Below, in pieces: positions 43,029 to 51,330 of a DNA stretch of 64,000 nucleotides. Positions within the stretch are counted from its first letter, which is position 1, and every line of letters begins with the position of its first letter. The DNA comes from Saccharopolyspora_C sp047200635. Its GTDB lineage: Bacteria > Actinomycetota > Actinomycetes > Mycobacteriales > Pseudonocardiaceae. The stretch is taken from positions 186,001 through 250,000 of the forward strand of contig NZ_JBJZOI010000004.1 of the NCBI RefSeq assembly GCF_047200635.1. The letters run 5' to 3'. The position numbers were made by a program, and so were the translations under genes. Under the pieces are notes generated by a model. It ran no database searches. It saw nothing but the letters and a program-made list of their open reading frames with translations, and was not told the origin of the DNA.

Positions 43029-43464
43029 TTCTCGCGAGGTGGTACCGGATCGGCCGGAATTCGATTCCGGTCGCAATTCCGGGTGAACGACGCATTTTTC
43101 CGCCGGTTAATCACTCGGTTGGCCGTGTTGTTCCATTTCGGGTGCTGGTTGACTGCGCAATCGCCGGTTCCGAATTCTGATCCCCGAGTGCTCCCGCGGA
43201 GTGCGCGGGATCTGTTTCCCCTGGTGGTGGGCCGGTCTCCCGCGTCATCGCCGACGTGTCGAACGCCAGGCCGGGATTCCTCCCGGCGAGCGCGCCCGGC
43301 TGCGGCCGCGCTCCGCTGACACCGGGACGACGAGTTCCGGTGACCGCAGGACAGGGCGGGAACAACTCACCTCGAGAGGTGTCCATGCGCAGGCGGGAAA
43401 ATCTTCCCCGGAATTCGGTGCGCCGCGCGGCGCCGTCCGCGCCGGTGCCGGCGGGCTGGCGGCC
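43029..43464. promoter_or_regulatory. 436-bp upstream region of the type II PKS cluster, with repeated ATTCCGG
   Basis: Unusually AT-rich from 43040 to 43190. CCGGAAT-TCG-ATTCCGG forms a perfect hairpin at 43054-43070, and AATTCCGG occurs again at 43075-43082. TTGACT at 43149-43154 is a possible -35 element; no good -10 follows at the right distance. The hairpin may end the methyltransferase transcript or bind a regulator of the PKS genes. Confidence 0.45.
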
Positions 43465-43468
43465 GTGA
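43385..43468 (+). CDS. 27-residue ORF overlapping the ketosynthase start
   Basis: ATG at 43385 lies a few bases after GAGAGG; the peptide is MRRRENLPRNSVRRAAPSAP and then VPAGWRP. Its TGA overlaps the ketosynthase GTG by 4 bp (GTGA), and the ketosynthase itself lacks a convincing ribosome binding site. It may be a coupling leader peptide, or chance. Confidence 0.3.
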   Translation: MRRRENLPRNSVRRAAPSAPVPAGWRP

Positions 43469-44727
43469 GCGCGGCCGGGCACCGGGTCGTGCTCACCGGG
43501 ATCGGGGTGCGGGCCCCGGGCGGGCACGGCGCGGCGGGCTTGTGGGAGCTGCTCGTCAGCGACCGGACGGCGACCCGCACCATCACGGCGTTCGACCCGG
43601 CGCCGTTCCGCTCCCGGATCGCCGCGGAGGTGGACTTCGACGCCGAGGCGGAGGGATTCACCGCCCGGCAGCGGGCCGAGCAGGATCGCGCGACCCAGCT
43701 CGCGATCGCCTGCACCCGCGACGCCGTGCGCGACAGCGGGTGGGATCCGGTGGGCGGCGATCCGGCCGAGGTGGCGGTCAGCATCGGCAGCGCCGTCGGC
43801 TGCACCACCAGTCTGGAGCAGGACTACCGGCGGGTGTCGGGCGACGGCGCGAGCTGGCTGCTGGATCCGGCGGCGGCCGCCGCGCGGCTGCGGGACTACC
43901 AGGTGCCGTCCTCGATCGCCCGCGACGTGGCCCGGGAGGTCGGCGCGGGCGGGCCGGTCGCCCTGGTCTCCACCGGTTGCACCTCCGGGCTGGACGCCGT
44001 CGGGTACGGGGCCGAGCTGATCCGGGACGGCCGGGCGCGGATCGTCGTCGCGGGTGCCACCGATGCCCCGATCTCGCCGATCACGGTCGCCTGCTTCGAC
44101 GCCATCGCCGCGACTTCGCCGAACAACGCCGATCCCGCGCACGCGGCCCGCCCCTTCGACCGCCGGCGGGACGGCTTCGTGCTGGGGGAGGGCGCCGCGG
44201 TCTTCGTGCTGGAGGAGCGCGGCAGCGCGCTGCGCAGGGGCGCGGTGGTGCACGCCGAGATCGCCGGGTTCGCCGGGCGTTGCAACGCCTTCCACATGAC
44301 CGGACTGCGGCCGGACGGCACGGAGCTGGCCTGGGCGATCGGGGCTGCCCTGCGCGAGGCCGGGTTCCCGCCGGTGGCCTACGTCAACGCGCACGGCTCC
44401 GGCACCCGGCAGAACGACCGGCACGAGACCGCCGCGCTCAAGCGCGCCCTCGGCGCCGCCGCGCACCGGATCCCGGTGAGCTCGATCAAGGCGAAGGTGG
44501 GCCACTCGCTCGGTGCCATCGGCGCCATCGAGATCGCGGCCTGCGCGCTGGCGATGCGGCACCGGACGATCCCGCCCACGGCGAACTACGCGGAGCCGGA
44601 CCCCGAGTGCGACCTGGACTACGTCCCCGGCGAACCGCGCCCGGCCCGGCTGCGCGCGGTGCTCAGCATCGGCAGCGGGTTCGGCGGGTTCCAGAGCGCC
44701 GTGGTGCTGACCGAGGCGGCGGGATGA
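43465..44727 (+). CDS. type II polyketide synthase ketosynthase alpha subunit
   Basis: 420 aa. Condensing enzyme with active-site Cys172 in STGCTSGLDAVG, His310 in NAHGSGTRQND and His347 in KAKVGHSLGAIG. With KS-beta, ACP and cyclase directly downstream in the order of spore-pigment (whiE-type) clusters, it should build a poly-beta-ketone chain from malonyl-ACP in the cytoplasm. The CTSGLD motif is typical of these clusters. GTG at 43465 gives VSAAGHRVVLTGIG; the weak ribosome binding site suggests coupling to an upstream leader ORF. It ends overlapping KS-beta by 4 bp. Confidence 0.95.
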   Translation: MSAAGHRVVLTGIGVRAPGGHGAAGLWELLVSDRTATRTITAFDPAPFRSRIAAEVDFDAEAEGFTARQRAEQDRATQLAIACTRDAVRDSGWDPVGGDPAEVAVSIGSAVGCTTSLEQDYRRVSGDGASWLLDPAAAAARLRDYQVPSSIARDVAREVGAGGPVALVSTGCTSGLDAVGYGAELIRDGRARIVVAGATDAPISPITVACFDAIAATSPNNADPAHAARPFDRRRDGFVLGEGAAVFVLEERGSALRRGAVVHAEIAGFAGRCNAFHMTGLRPDGTELAWAIGAALREAGFPPVAYVNAHGSGTRQNDRHETAALKRALGAAAHRIPVSSIKAKVGHSLGAIGAIEIAACALAMRHRTIPPTANYAEPDPECDLDYVPGEPRPARLRAVLSIGSGFGGFQSAVVLTEAAG

Positions 44728-45929
44728 GAGCCGACCCGGTGCTGGTCACCGGGATCGGGGTGGTCGCGCCCACCGGTGTCGGCGCGGAGGAGCACTGGGA
44801 CGCCCTCCTGCAGGGGCGCAGCGGGCTCTACCCGATCAGCCGGTTCGACGCCTCCCGCTACCCGGTGCGGGTGGCGGGGGAGGTGCTGGACTTCGACGAG
44901 ACGCGCCACCTGCCGCCCCGGATGCTGCCGCAGACCGATCGCACGACCCGCTACGCGCTGGCCGCCGCCGACGCCGCGGTGGCGGACGCGGGGATGCGGG
45001 GCGGGCTCGGCGACGAGCCGGGAGTGATCACCGCCGCGGCCGCGGGCGGCTTCGAGTTCGGCCAGTGCGAGGAGCAGAAGCTGTGGGCGCGGGGGCCGGG
45101 ACAGGTCAGCGCCTACCAGTCCTTCGCCTGGTTCTACGCGGTGAACACCGGGCAGATCTCCATCCGGCACGGCCTGCGCGGGCCCGGATCGGTGCTGGTG
45201 GCCGGCCAGGCGGGCGGGTTGGACGCGATCGCGCAGGCGGTGCGGGCGCTGCGCCGGGACGGGCCCGCGCTGATGCTCACCGGCGGTGCCGATGCCGCGC
45301 TGTGCCCGTGGGGGCTGCTGGCCCGCTGCGCGGGCGGCGGGCTCAGCACCGATCCGGATCCGCGCCGGGCCTACCTGCCCTTCGACGAGGGCGCCTCCGG
45401 CGCCGTGCCCGGCGAGGGCGCTGCGGTGCTGGTGGTCGAGCGGGCCTCGGCGGTCGCGCGGCGCGGGGCGCGGGTCTACGGGCGGCTCGCGGGGCACGCG
45501 GCGACCTTCGACCCGGAGCCGCGCGCGCCGGGCACCGGCCTGGTGCGCGCCATCCGCGGGGCGCTGCGGGCGGCCCGGCTCCCCGCGTCCGAGGTGGACG
45601 CGGTGTTCGCGGACGCGGCGGGGGTGCCGGAGCGGGATCGCGCGGAGATCTCGGCGCTGGCCGAGGTGTTCGGTCCGGCGGGCGTGCCGGTCACCGCGCC
45701 GAAGAGCATGACCGGACGGCTCGACTCGGCCGCTGGTGCGCTGGACGCCGTCGCGGCGCTGCTCGCGCTCCGCGACGGGGTGCTGCCGCCGACCATCGGC
45801 ACGAGGTCGGTGCGCCCGGAGCTGGACCTGGTGCTGGAGCAGCCGCGCGAGCTGGCGCTGCGGGCCGTGCTGGTGCTGGCCCGGGACCCGGACGGGTTCA
45901 ACTCCGCGCTGGTGGTGACCGCGCTGTGA
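44724..45929 (+). CDS. type II polyketide synthase ketosynthase beta subunit (chain length factor)
   Basis: 401 aa. It is homologous to the alpha subunit but the active-site cysteine is replaced by Gln162 in LVAGQAGGLDA, the signature of chain length factors that decarboxylate malonyl-ACP and help set chain length. The final region TAPKSMTGRLDSAAGALDA is also typical. ATG start overlaps the KS-alpha stop (ATGA), so the two subunits are made in equal amounts as a heterodimer. Product length cannot be read by eye. Confidence 0.95.
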   Translation: MRADPVLVTGIGVVAPTGVGAEEHWDALLQGRSGLYPISRFDASRYPVRVAGEVLDFDETRHLPPRMLPQTDRTTRYALAAADAAVADAGMRGGLGDEPGVITAAAAGGFEFGQCEEQKLWARGPGQVSAYQSFAWFYAVNTGQISIRHGLRGPGSVLVAGQAGGLDAIAQAVRALRRDGPALMLTGGADAALCPWGLLARCAGGGLSTDPDPRRAYLPFDEGASGAVPGEGAAVLVVERASAVARRGARVYGRLAGHAATFDPEPRAPGTGLVRAIRGALRAARLPASEVDAVFADAAGVPERDRAEISALAEVFGPAGVPVTAPKSMTGRLDSAAGALDAVAALLALRDGVLPPTIGTRSVRPELDLVLEQPRELALRAVLVLARDPDGFNSALVVTAL

Positions 45930-45975
45930 CGGGACGGGAACGAGTCCAGGAACGAACAGGTGAGGAGGCAGGGAG

Positions 45976-46224
45976 ATGCGACTGACCCAGGCCGAGCTGG
46001 TGCGCGCGATCCGCGCCGCCGCGGGCGATTCCGAGCTGGCCGATCTCGACGGCGACATCGCCGATCGCGACTTCGTCGAGCTGGGCTACGACTCGGTGGC
46101 GCTGCTGGAGGTGGCCGCCGTGCTGCGCCGGACGCACGGCATCGCGCTGCCGCCGGACACCGTCGCCGAGGCGACCACGCCCGCGGCCCTGCTGCGGGTG
46201 GTCAACGCGGGGGAGGTGCGCTGA
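45976..46224 (+). CDS. acyl carrier protein of the type II PKS
   Basis: 82 aa, normal length for a type II PKS ACP. The phosphopantetheine site is Ser40 in LGYDSVALLE; upstream DIADRDFVE and downstream HGIALPPDTVAEATTPAALL fit the fold. It carries the growing chain for the KS pair. AGGAGGCAGGGAG precedes the ATG, and the gene lies 46 bp after KS-beta and 1 bp before the cyclase. Confidence 0.93.
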   Translation: MRLTQAELVRAIRAAAGDSELADLDGDIADRDFVELGYDSVALLEVAAVLRRTHGIALPPDTVAEATTPAALLRVVNAGEVR

Positions 46225-46225
46225 G

Positions 46226-46681
46226 GTGGCCCGCACCGACAACTCCGTGACGATCCGGGCTCCGCTGCCGCTGGTCTGGGAGATGACCAACGACGTGGCG
46301 TCCTGGCCGAAGCTGTTCGCCGAGTACGCCAGGTCCGAGGTGCTGCGCCGCGAAGGCGACACCATCGACTTCCGCCTCACCACGCACCCGGACGAGCAGG
46401 GGCGGGTGTGGAGCTGGGTCTCGCGCCGGGTGCTGGACGTCGGCGCGCGGACCGTGCGCGCCCGGCGGCTGGAGACGGGGCCGTTCGAGTACGTGCACCT
46501 GCACTGGACCTACCAGGACACGGCGCCCGGCACCGTGCTGCGCTGGGTGCAGGAGTTCGCGATGCGCCCGGAGGCCCCGTTCGACGACGAGGCGATGACC
46601 GCCCGCCTCAACTCGGCCACCCGCGCCAACATGACCCGCATCAAGGCCGTCGTGGAGCGGGCCGCGCGCGAGGCGCGGTGA
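46226..46681 (+). CDS. SRPBCC polyketide aromatase/cyclase
   Basis: 151 aa with the START-like fold of single-domain aromatase/cyclases (TcmN N-terminus and WhiE ORFVI type): SVTIRAPLPLVWEMTNDVAS, WPKLFAEYARSEVLRREGD, FEYVHLHWTYQDTAPGTVL and a C-terminal helix NMTRIKAVVERA. It should guide the first ring closures of the nascent chain on the ACP. The GTG start sits directly after the ACP stop. A terminator follows, so no ketoreductase, oxygenase or second cyclase is part of this operon. Confidence 0.9.
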   Translation: MARTDNSVTIRAPLPLVWEMTNDVASWPKLFAEYARSEVLRREGDTIDFRLTTHPDEQGRVWSWVSRRVLDVGARTVRARRLETGPFEYVHLHWTYQDTAPGTVLRWVQEFAMRPEAPFDDEAMTARLNSATRANMTRIKAVVERAAREAR

Positions 46682-46691
46682 CGCGGCCGAC

Positions 46692-46718
46692 CCGGTGCCC
46701 GGTCGTGCCGGGCACCGG
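46692..46718. terminator. terminator after the PKS operon
   Basis: Perfect 11-bp stem CCGGTGCCCGG / CCGGGCACCGG with a 5-nt TCGTG loop, 10 bp after the cyclase stop and before the convergent small gene. Confidence 0.85.
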
Positions 46719-46744
46719 TCGGTCGCGGGCGGCCCTCGGCGCGG

Positions 46745-46909
46745 TCAGCGGGTCCAGCGCTGGTCGTGCCCGTCGGACTTCTCCTCGGTCTTGAAGCTGC
46801 GGCGCAGCGAGTTGCTGACCAGCTTCTCCAGCAGCGCGGCTGCCTGCCCCAGGCGGTCGTCGGGCAGCTGGTCGATCAGTTCGTGCAGCTGTGTGCGTTC
46901 TTCCCTCAC
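46745..46909 (-). CDS. small conserved helical protein
   Basis: 54 aa: VREERTQLHELIDQLPDDRL, then GQAAALLEKLVSNSLRRSF and a charged end. It resembles short actinobacterial proteins of unknown role built on a single LIDQLPDDRL-type helix pair. The GTG at 46909 has no ribosome binding site but TAGTCT lies 7 nt upstream, compatible with a leaderless transcript. A longer frame from 46948 is possible. Confidence 0.5.
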   Translation of the reverse strand: MREERTQLHELIDQLPDDRLGQAAALLEKLVSNSLRRSFKTEEKSDGHDQRWTR

Positions 46910-47536
46910 GAGCCAGAGACTAAGGGACTGAGATCGTCTCGCTGACATCGGTACCGGTGAAAACCGCCGGTCCGGCGGTGTGCGCAGGCCACTGTGTCCG
47001 GTTCGGGGTGCGTCGACGAGCGGTGATGGCGGGGAAAACGACTTACTTGATCAGTCAAGTTGTCCTCGGGGTGGGGGCTCGCGCAGGTCGGGGGCGGTGC
47101 GCTCGGCGCCGCTGGGTGGAGGTCCACTATGGATCTTGATCAACTTCGGTGGTGCGGCCGGTCCGCCGATGAGCCTCGCGCCTGAGAACCTCCGGCGTGC
47201 CCGATCGCTCTCGGCGCCCGAGGCGGATTCCCGGGTCGCCGCGCAAGACGCGGTCGGCCGCGCACATCGTTGTGCCGCAACGGGAATCGGTCGACCCGAG
47301 GGTGTGACGCCCCTGGATCCGCGCCAGCCCGGTGTTTAGCGTGGAGCGCGGAGCGATCAGCGCGGCCCTCCGGAGCGGAGGAACCCCGGTGCGCCGCCCG
47401 GCCCCGGCCCCGAAGCTCCGGCCCCCGACGACTCCGGACCACGACGACGCCGTCGTGCGCGCACCGCCCGCCCCCTTCGAACCCCGCGATCCGGCCGCGG
47501 GCGTCCCGTCGTGCCCGCGACCCCTGAGGAGACCCG
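46910..47536. other. 627-bp intergenic region upstream of an MFS gene
   Basis: No gene recognised. It holds a perfect palindrome at 47045-47060, a second short one (TTGATCAA, 47136-47143) and an inverted repeat CACGACG / CGTCGTG at 47440-47457, close to the MFS gene. GC content is lower in 46950-47160. Confidence 0.4.
47045..47060. promoter_or_regulatory. palindrome, possible repressor operator
   Basis: ACTTGATCAGTCAAGT: 6-bp arms around TCAG, with imperfect symmetry extending outward (GACTT left, TTGTC right). The size and sequence resemble TetR-family operators. The MFS gene at 47537 is the nearest downstream target; no regulator gene is adjacent. Confidence 0.4.
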
Positions 47537-48787
47537 ATGGACGCGCACCGGCCCGTCCCGGCGGCGTTCCTGACCGCGATGGTGGTCGACACCGTCGGCA
47601 CCGGGGTGTGGGTGACGTTCGCGCTGCTGTACTTCAGCGAGGGGCGCGGCCTGCCGCTGGCGGCCACCGGCGCCGCGCTGAGCGCCGGGGCGGTCGCCGC
47701 GCTGCTGCTCGGCGGGCTCGCCGCCGGCGCCCTCGCCGACCGGCTCGGTGCCCACCGCGCCGCCGCGCTCGGCTGCGCGGTGCGAGCGCTGGCGTTCCCC
47801 GCCTACCTGGGTGCGGCGCACCCCGTGGCGGTGGGGCTGGTCGCGTTCGCGGTGAGCCTCGGCGAGCGGTTCTTCTGGGCCGCGCACGGCGGGCTCGTGG
47901 CCTCCGCGACCTCCGACGACCAGGGCAGGCGACGGATGTTCGCGCTGCTCAACGGTCTGCGCACGCTCGGGTTGGGGGTGGGGGCGCTGGCCGTGGCGGT
48001 GGGAGCGGCGCTGTCGGAGCGCGTCGGACCCGCGTTCTGGACGGCGATCCCGCTGCTCAACGCCGCCGTGTTCGCGCTCGTCGGCCTGCTGTTCCACCGG
48101 CTCGGCCGCCGGTGCCCTCCCGCTCCGCCGCCGCCCCGGTCCGGCGGGTACCGCGGCGTGCTCGCGAACCGGCGGTTCCTCGCGTTCACCGGTACCACCT
48201 CCGCGCTCACCCTCGCCAGCGTCGCGTTCGACTCGATCCTGCCGCTCTACCTGCGGTGGCTCTCGTTGCCGCTGTGGCTGCCGCCGATGACCTACGTGCT
48301 CGCCTGCGCGTTGGTGCCCGCCTTCCAGCCCGTCGCGCTGCGCTGGTCCGGGCAGCGCGCACCGCTGCGGGTGATGGCGCAGTCCGCCGCGCTGCTGGCG
48401 GTCGCGCTCGGCGGGCTGGCGCTGCTCGCCCGGTGCGGGCCGGGGACGGCGGTCCCGCTGCTGGGCGCGGTGGTGGTGTTGTTCGCGCTCGGGCAGGCGC
48501 TGTTCGGGGCGGTGGCCCTGGTCGTGGTGCTCGGCTTCGCCGGAGGATCCGAACTCGGCCGCTACGGCGCCGCTTATCAGCTGGTGTGGGGGGTGGCCAC
48601 GGCGATCGGCCCCGGAGTGCACACGGCGCTGTTCGGGATCTCCGGGGCCGCGCCGTGGCTGGTGCTGGCGATCGCGCTGCTGGGCGCGGCGACCGTCTAC
48701 ACCCGGCTCGACCGGAGCGGACGGTCCGCGGTGCCCGGGCGGCCGGAGCGGCTGGTCTCCGGTCGGCGCGTCGGCGGGGGCCGCTAG
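47537..48787 (+). CDS. MFS transporter
   Basis: 416 aa, about 12 membrane segments. Helix 1 reads FLTAMVVDTVGTGVWVTFAL; the cytoplasmic loop between helices 2 and 3 is GALADRLGAHRAAALG, a degenerate MFS motif A; a proline-rich loop (CPPAPPPPRSGGY) divides the two halves. The substrate cannot be predicted; efflux is likely from the overall type. ATG follows GAGGAGACCCG. It is not clearly linked to either neighbour. Confidence 0.88.
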   Translation: MDAHRPVPAAFLTAMVVDTVGTGVWVTFALLYFSEGRGLPLAATGAALSAGAVAALLLGGLAAGALADRLGAHRAAALGCAVRALAFPAYLGAAHPVAVGLVAFAVSLGERFFWAAHGGLVASATSDDQGRRRMFALLNGLRTLGLGVGALAVAVGAALSERVGPAFWTAIPLLNAAVFALVGLLFHRLGRRCPPAPPPPRSGGYRGVLANRRFLAFTGTTSALTLASVAFDSILPLYLRWLSLPLWLPPMTYVLACALVPAFQPVALRWSGQRAPLRVMAQSAALLAVALGGLALLARCGPGTAVPLLGAVVVLFALGQALFGAVALVVVLGFAGGSELGRYGAAYQLVWGVATAIGPGVHTALFGISGAAPWLVLAIALLGAATVYTRLDRSGRSAVPGRPERLVSGRRVGGGR

Positions 48788-48808
48788 CTCAGCCGGCACC
48801 GGCGGACA

Positions 48809-48994
48809 TCAGCAGCGGGTGCCCCGGACGAGGCGGGCCATCTCGGCGGGGGCGACGACCGCGAGCGCGGCGGCGATGCTGGCCTTGCCGTGGCGCGCGA
48901 TGAGCAGGTCCAGCTCGGCGACCGCGCGGTCCGGGTCCTTCGGGGCCTGCACGTCGACCAGCCAGCGGACGCGGTCTACCAGTACGTCGTCCAT
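48809..48994 (-). CDS. small hypothetical protein
   Basis: 61 aa: MDDVLVDRVRWLVDVQAPKD, then PDRAVAELDLLIARHGKASI and a hydrophobic helix AAALAVVAPAEMARLV. All-helical and soluble; not recognised. The ATG at 48994 lies 6 nt after GGGAG. It is convergent with the MFS gene. Confidence 0.5.
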   Translation of the reverse strand: MDDVLVDRVRWLVDVQAPKDPDRAVAELDLLIARHGKASIAAALAVVAPAEMARLVRGTRC

Positions 48995-49245
48995 GCGCAC
49001 TCCCTGTTCGGTCGGTGGGACGTCGATGAGATCCCGCTGCGCCGCCCGCATGACGTTCGCCCGCCGCGAACCCACCCTTCGAGTGGAATCACTCGGCGCC
49101 CCTTGACCGCCGCGGCTCGCTGGTGCGCTCGGAGCAGGGCCCGGGACGCCCCGGCGGAGGGGCCAGCAGGGCGCGCCGCCGCGATAGGCTCCGGTCGACC
49201 GCCGCGGCGTCCCGGGCCGCGGCCCGAGCGACGAGGTCCGGTCCG

Positions 49246-50115
49246 GTGCGAAGAACTCAGGTTCGGCGGCCGTCGCCGCGAACCCCGTTGACGATCGTCG
49301 CGGCCGCGCTGCTGCTGAGCGGCTGCGCCCCCGGCCCGGTCGAGTCGCGCGAGGTGGCCGAGGTGCGCGGAGTCGCGCCCGGGCTCGCCCTCCCGCCGCC
49401 CGGCGCGGTGCACGACTACCAGCTCGGCGGCGCCTACCCCCCGGCAGCGGAGGTCACCGCGGTGACCCGGGACAGCACGGCGCAGCCGGCCCCGGGAGCG
49501 CACAACGTCTGCTACGTCAACGGTTTCCAGTCCCAGCCGCAGGATCGCGAGCTCTGGCTCTCTGAACGCCGCGACTTGGTCCTGTCCGGCCCGGACGGCG
49601 AGCCGGTGCGCGATCCGGGCTGGCCGGAGGAGCTGCTGCTCGACACCTCCACCGAGCAGCACCGCACCCGCCTCGCGGAGATCCTCGGCGAGTCGGTGTC
49701 GGCCTGCGCGGACCGCGGGTTCGACTCGGTGGAGCTGGACAACCTGGACTCCTACTCCCGCTCCCAGGAGCTGCTGACCGAGGAGCACAACCTCGCGTTC
49801 GCGGCCCTGCTCACCGATCGCGCGCACCGGGCGGGGTTGGCCGTGGCGCAGAAGAACGCCGCCGAGCTCGGCTCCCGGGGCCGGGACGAGGCCGGGTTCG
49901 ACTTCGCGATCACCGAGAGCTGCCACCGCTACGAGGAGTGCGCCGACTACGCCGCGACCTACGGCGGCGGCGTGCTCGACATCGAGTACGCCGAGGACCT
50001 CCGGGGCACCTTCGACGAGGTCTGCGCCGATCCGGCAACGCCGGAGTCCACGACGTTGCGGGATCGCGAGCTGGTCGGGCCGGACGACCCGGCGCACGTC
50101 TTCGAGCACTGCTGA
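49246..50115 (+). CDS. GH114-like (endo-alpha-1,4-polygalactosaminidase) lipoprotein
   Basis: 289 aa. The N-terminus has a basic stretch, a hydrophobic segment and the lipobox LSGC with Cys27, so it is a membrane-anchored exported lipoprotein. The body matches the GH114/TM1410-type TIM barrel: HNVCYVNGFQSQPQDRELWL, then FDSVELDNLDSYSRS with the conserved acidic residues of the active site, VAQKNAAELGS and FDFAITESCHRYEECADY. Characterised relatives cut galactosaminogalactan, an extracellular polymer of fungi and bacteria. GTG with GAGG 9 nt upstream. It stands alone. Confidence 0.82.
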   Translation: MRRTQVRRPSPRTPLTIVAAALLLSGCAPGPVESREVAEVRGVAPGLALPPPGAVHDYQLGGAYPPAAEVTAVTRDSTAQPAPGAHNVCYVNGFQSQPQDRELWLSERRDLVLSGPDGEPVRDPGWPEELLLDTSTEQHRTRLAEILGESVSACADRGFDSVELDNLDSYSRSQELLTEEHNLAFAALLTDRAHRAGLAVAQKNAAELGSRGRDEAGFDFAITESCHRYEECADYAATYGGGVLDIEYAEDLRGTFDEVCADPATPESTTLRDRELVGPDDPAHVFEHC

Positions 50116-50255
50116 CCGCTCTCGTGCGCCCGGCCGGGGCAGCGGGGGAGGGACGGCCCACCACACCACCCCCGCTGGGCCGTCCGGGCGAAACGCGCGG
50201 TCGGTTCGAGCGGGAGACCGTCCCGCGGCGCGGATCTGCCGCAGAATCCGGGATC

Positions 50256-50879
50256 GTGAGCAGCGATCGCGGCAGGAACTGGCTGCGGGAGAACGGCGAC
50301 CTGTTCGCCTTCCACCGCGACGAACGGCTGATGCTCGCGGGTGAACCGCCGCATGACGTGCTGCTCGTCTGGGACGGCCTGCTCAAGATCGTGCTCCCGC
50401 ACGTGGAGGGCGGGCAGCCGGTCGCCGGTCTGTCCGGGCACGACGACCTGCTCGGCGAGACGGGCGTGATCAACGACCTGCCGCGCAGCGCCAGCGTCGT
50501 CGCGCTCGGCCCCGGGCACGCCTGGCGGCTGCGGGCCGCCGCGTTCCGGGCCGGCTACGCCGAGTCCGATGACGTCCGGCAGCTCGTGAACGAGACCTAC
50601 CGGCGGCGGCAGGAGCACGCCGACCACCGCCAGCTCGCGCTGGGCCACGAGGTGCCGCAGCGGCTGCGGATGATGCTGCTGCACTGGGCGTCGCGCTTCG
50701 GCCGGACGACGTCGGCGGGGCTGGAGGTGCGCGGGTTGACCCAGACCGACATCGCCAGCGCCATCAGCTCCTCGCCCAAGCACGTCGAGGCCACGCTGCG
50801 CGCGATGCGCGAGTCCGGGGTGCTGCGCACCGGGCGCCGCTGGTACGCGATCCCGGATCCGGACCGCTTCCTCGGCTGA
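50256..50879 (+). CDS. Crp/Fnr family transcriptional regulator
   Basis: 207 aa. An N-terminal cyclic-nucleotide-binding-type beta barrel (about 10-105; HDVLLVWDGLLKIVLPHVEG, GETGVINDLPRSASVVALGP), a dimerisation helix, and a C-terminal winged helix (GLTQTDIASAISSSPKHVEA, LRAMRESGVLRTGRRWYAI). The GTG at 50256 follows a weak ribosome binding site. It points towards the leftward arm of the 51-62 kb cluster and is a candidate regulator of it, although location is the only evidence. Its ligand is unknown. Confidence 0.85.
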   Translation: MSSDRGRNWLRENGDLFAFHRDERLMLAGEPPHDVLLVWDGLLKIVLPHVEGGQPVAGLSGHDDLLGETGVINDLPRSASVVALGPGHAWRLRAAAFRAGYAESDDVRQLVNETYRRRQEHADHRQLALGHEVPQRLRMMLLHWASRFGRTTSAGLEVRGLTQTDIASAISSSPKHVEATLRAMRESGVLRTGRRWYAIPDPDRFLG

Positions 50880-50904
50880 ACGGCGACGTCCGGCTGAGCT
50901 CGGC

Positions 50905-51330
50905 CCTCCGCGCTGGCCGACAGCGGGCGGTAGGTGTTGATCAGGGGGCTCGTCCGCACCAGGTGCGCCAGCCGCGGTGGGGTGAAGTGCGCGGCGGCGG
51001 GCCGGTGGTGCTCCTCGGGCACCTCGCCGCCGGGCAGGCGGGTGATCGATTCGGTGAGCAGCAGCGCGGCTCGCTCGCGCGCGGTGAACGGGTACGAGTC
51101 CGCCCGGCTCGGCAGCTGCGCCAGGCGGGCCCCGGGCTCGCCGTGCGCGAGCGCCTGCCGGATGTGCGGTGCGGTGCCGGCAGCCGTTGAGCTGGGAAGC
51201 CCGCACCCGCATCACCTCCAGCAGCGCCGCGTCCAGGACGGATCTCCGCGCGTCCGCGCCGGATTCCCGGCGATCCGGTGCGGCGCGGCGAGGTGCCGAG
51301 GTCGACTCGGGCGGCGGCGGTCCGCGTCAT
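50905..51330 (-). pseudogene. decayed carboxymuconolactone decarboxylase / AhpD-family gene
   Basis: Several frames together spell an AhpD-like protein: MTRTAAARVDLGTS at the start (ATG 51330 overlapping the synthetase stop), then LLEVMRVRASQLNGCRHR in a second frame, then YPFTARERAALLLTESITRL and VPEEHHRPAAAHFTPPRLAH in a third, ending near TSPLINTYRPLSASAE. Frames change at least twice, and the usual CxxC of the active site reads CRHR, so the gene is inactive. It would have been the last gene of the leftward operon. Confidence 0.65.

Noticed and set aside
40023..43076. 1017-residue open frame on the minus strand
   Set aside because: Only its last 165 codons (from 40520) look like a gene; the rest is antisense to the hydrolase and methyltransferase.
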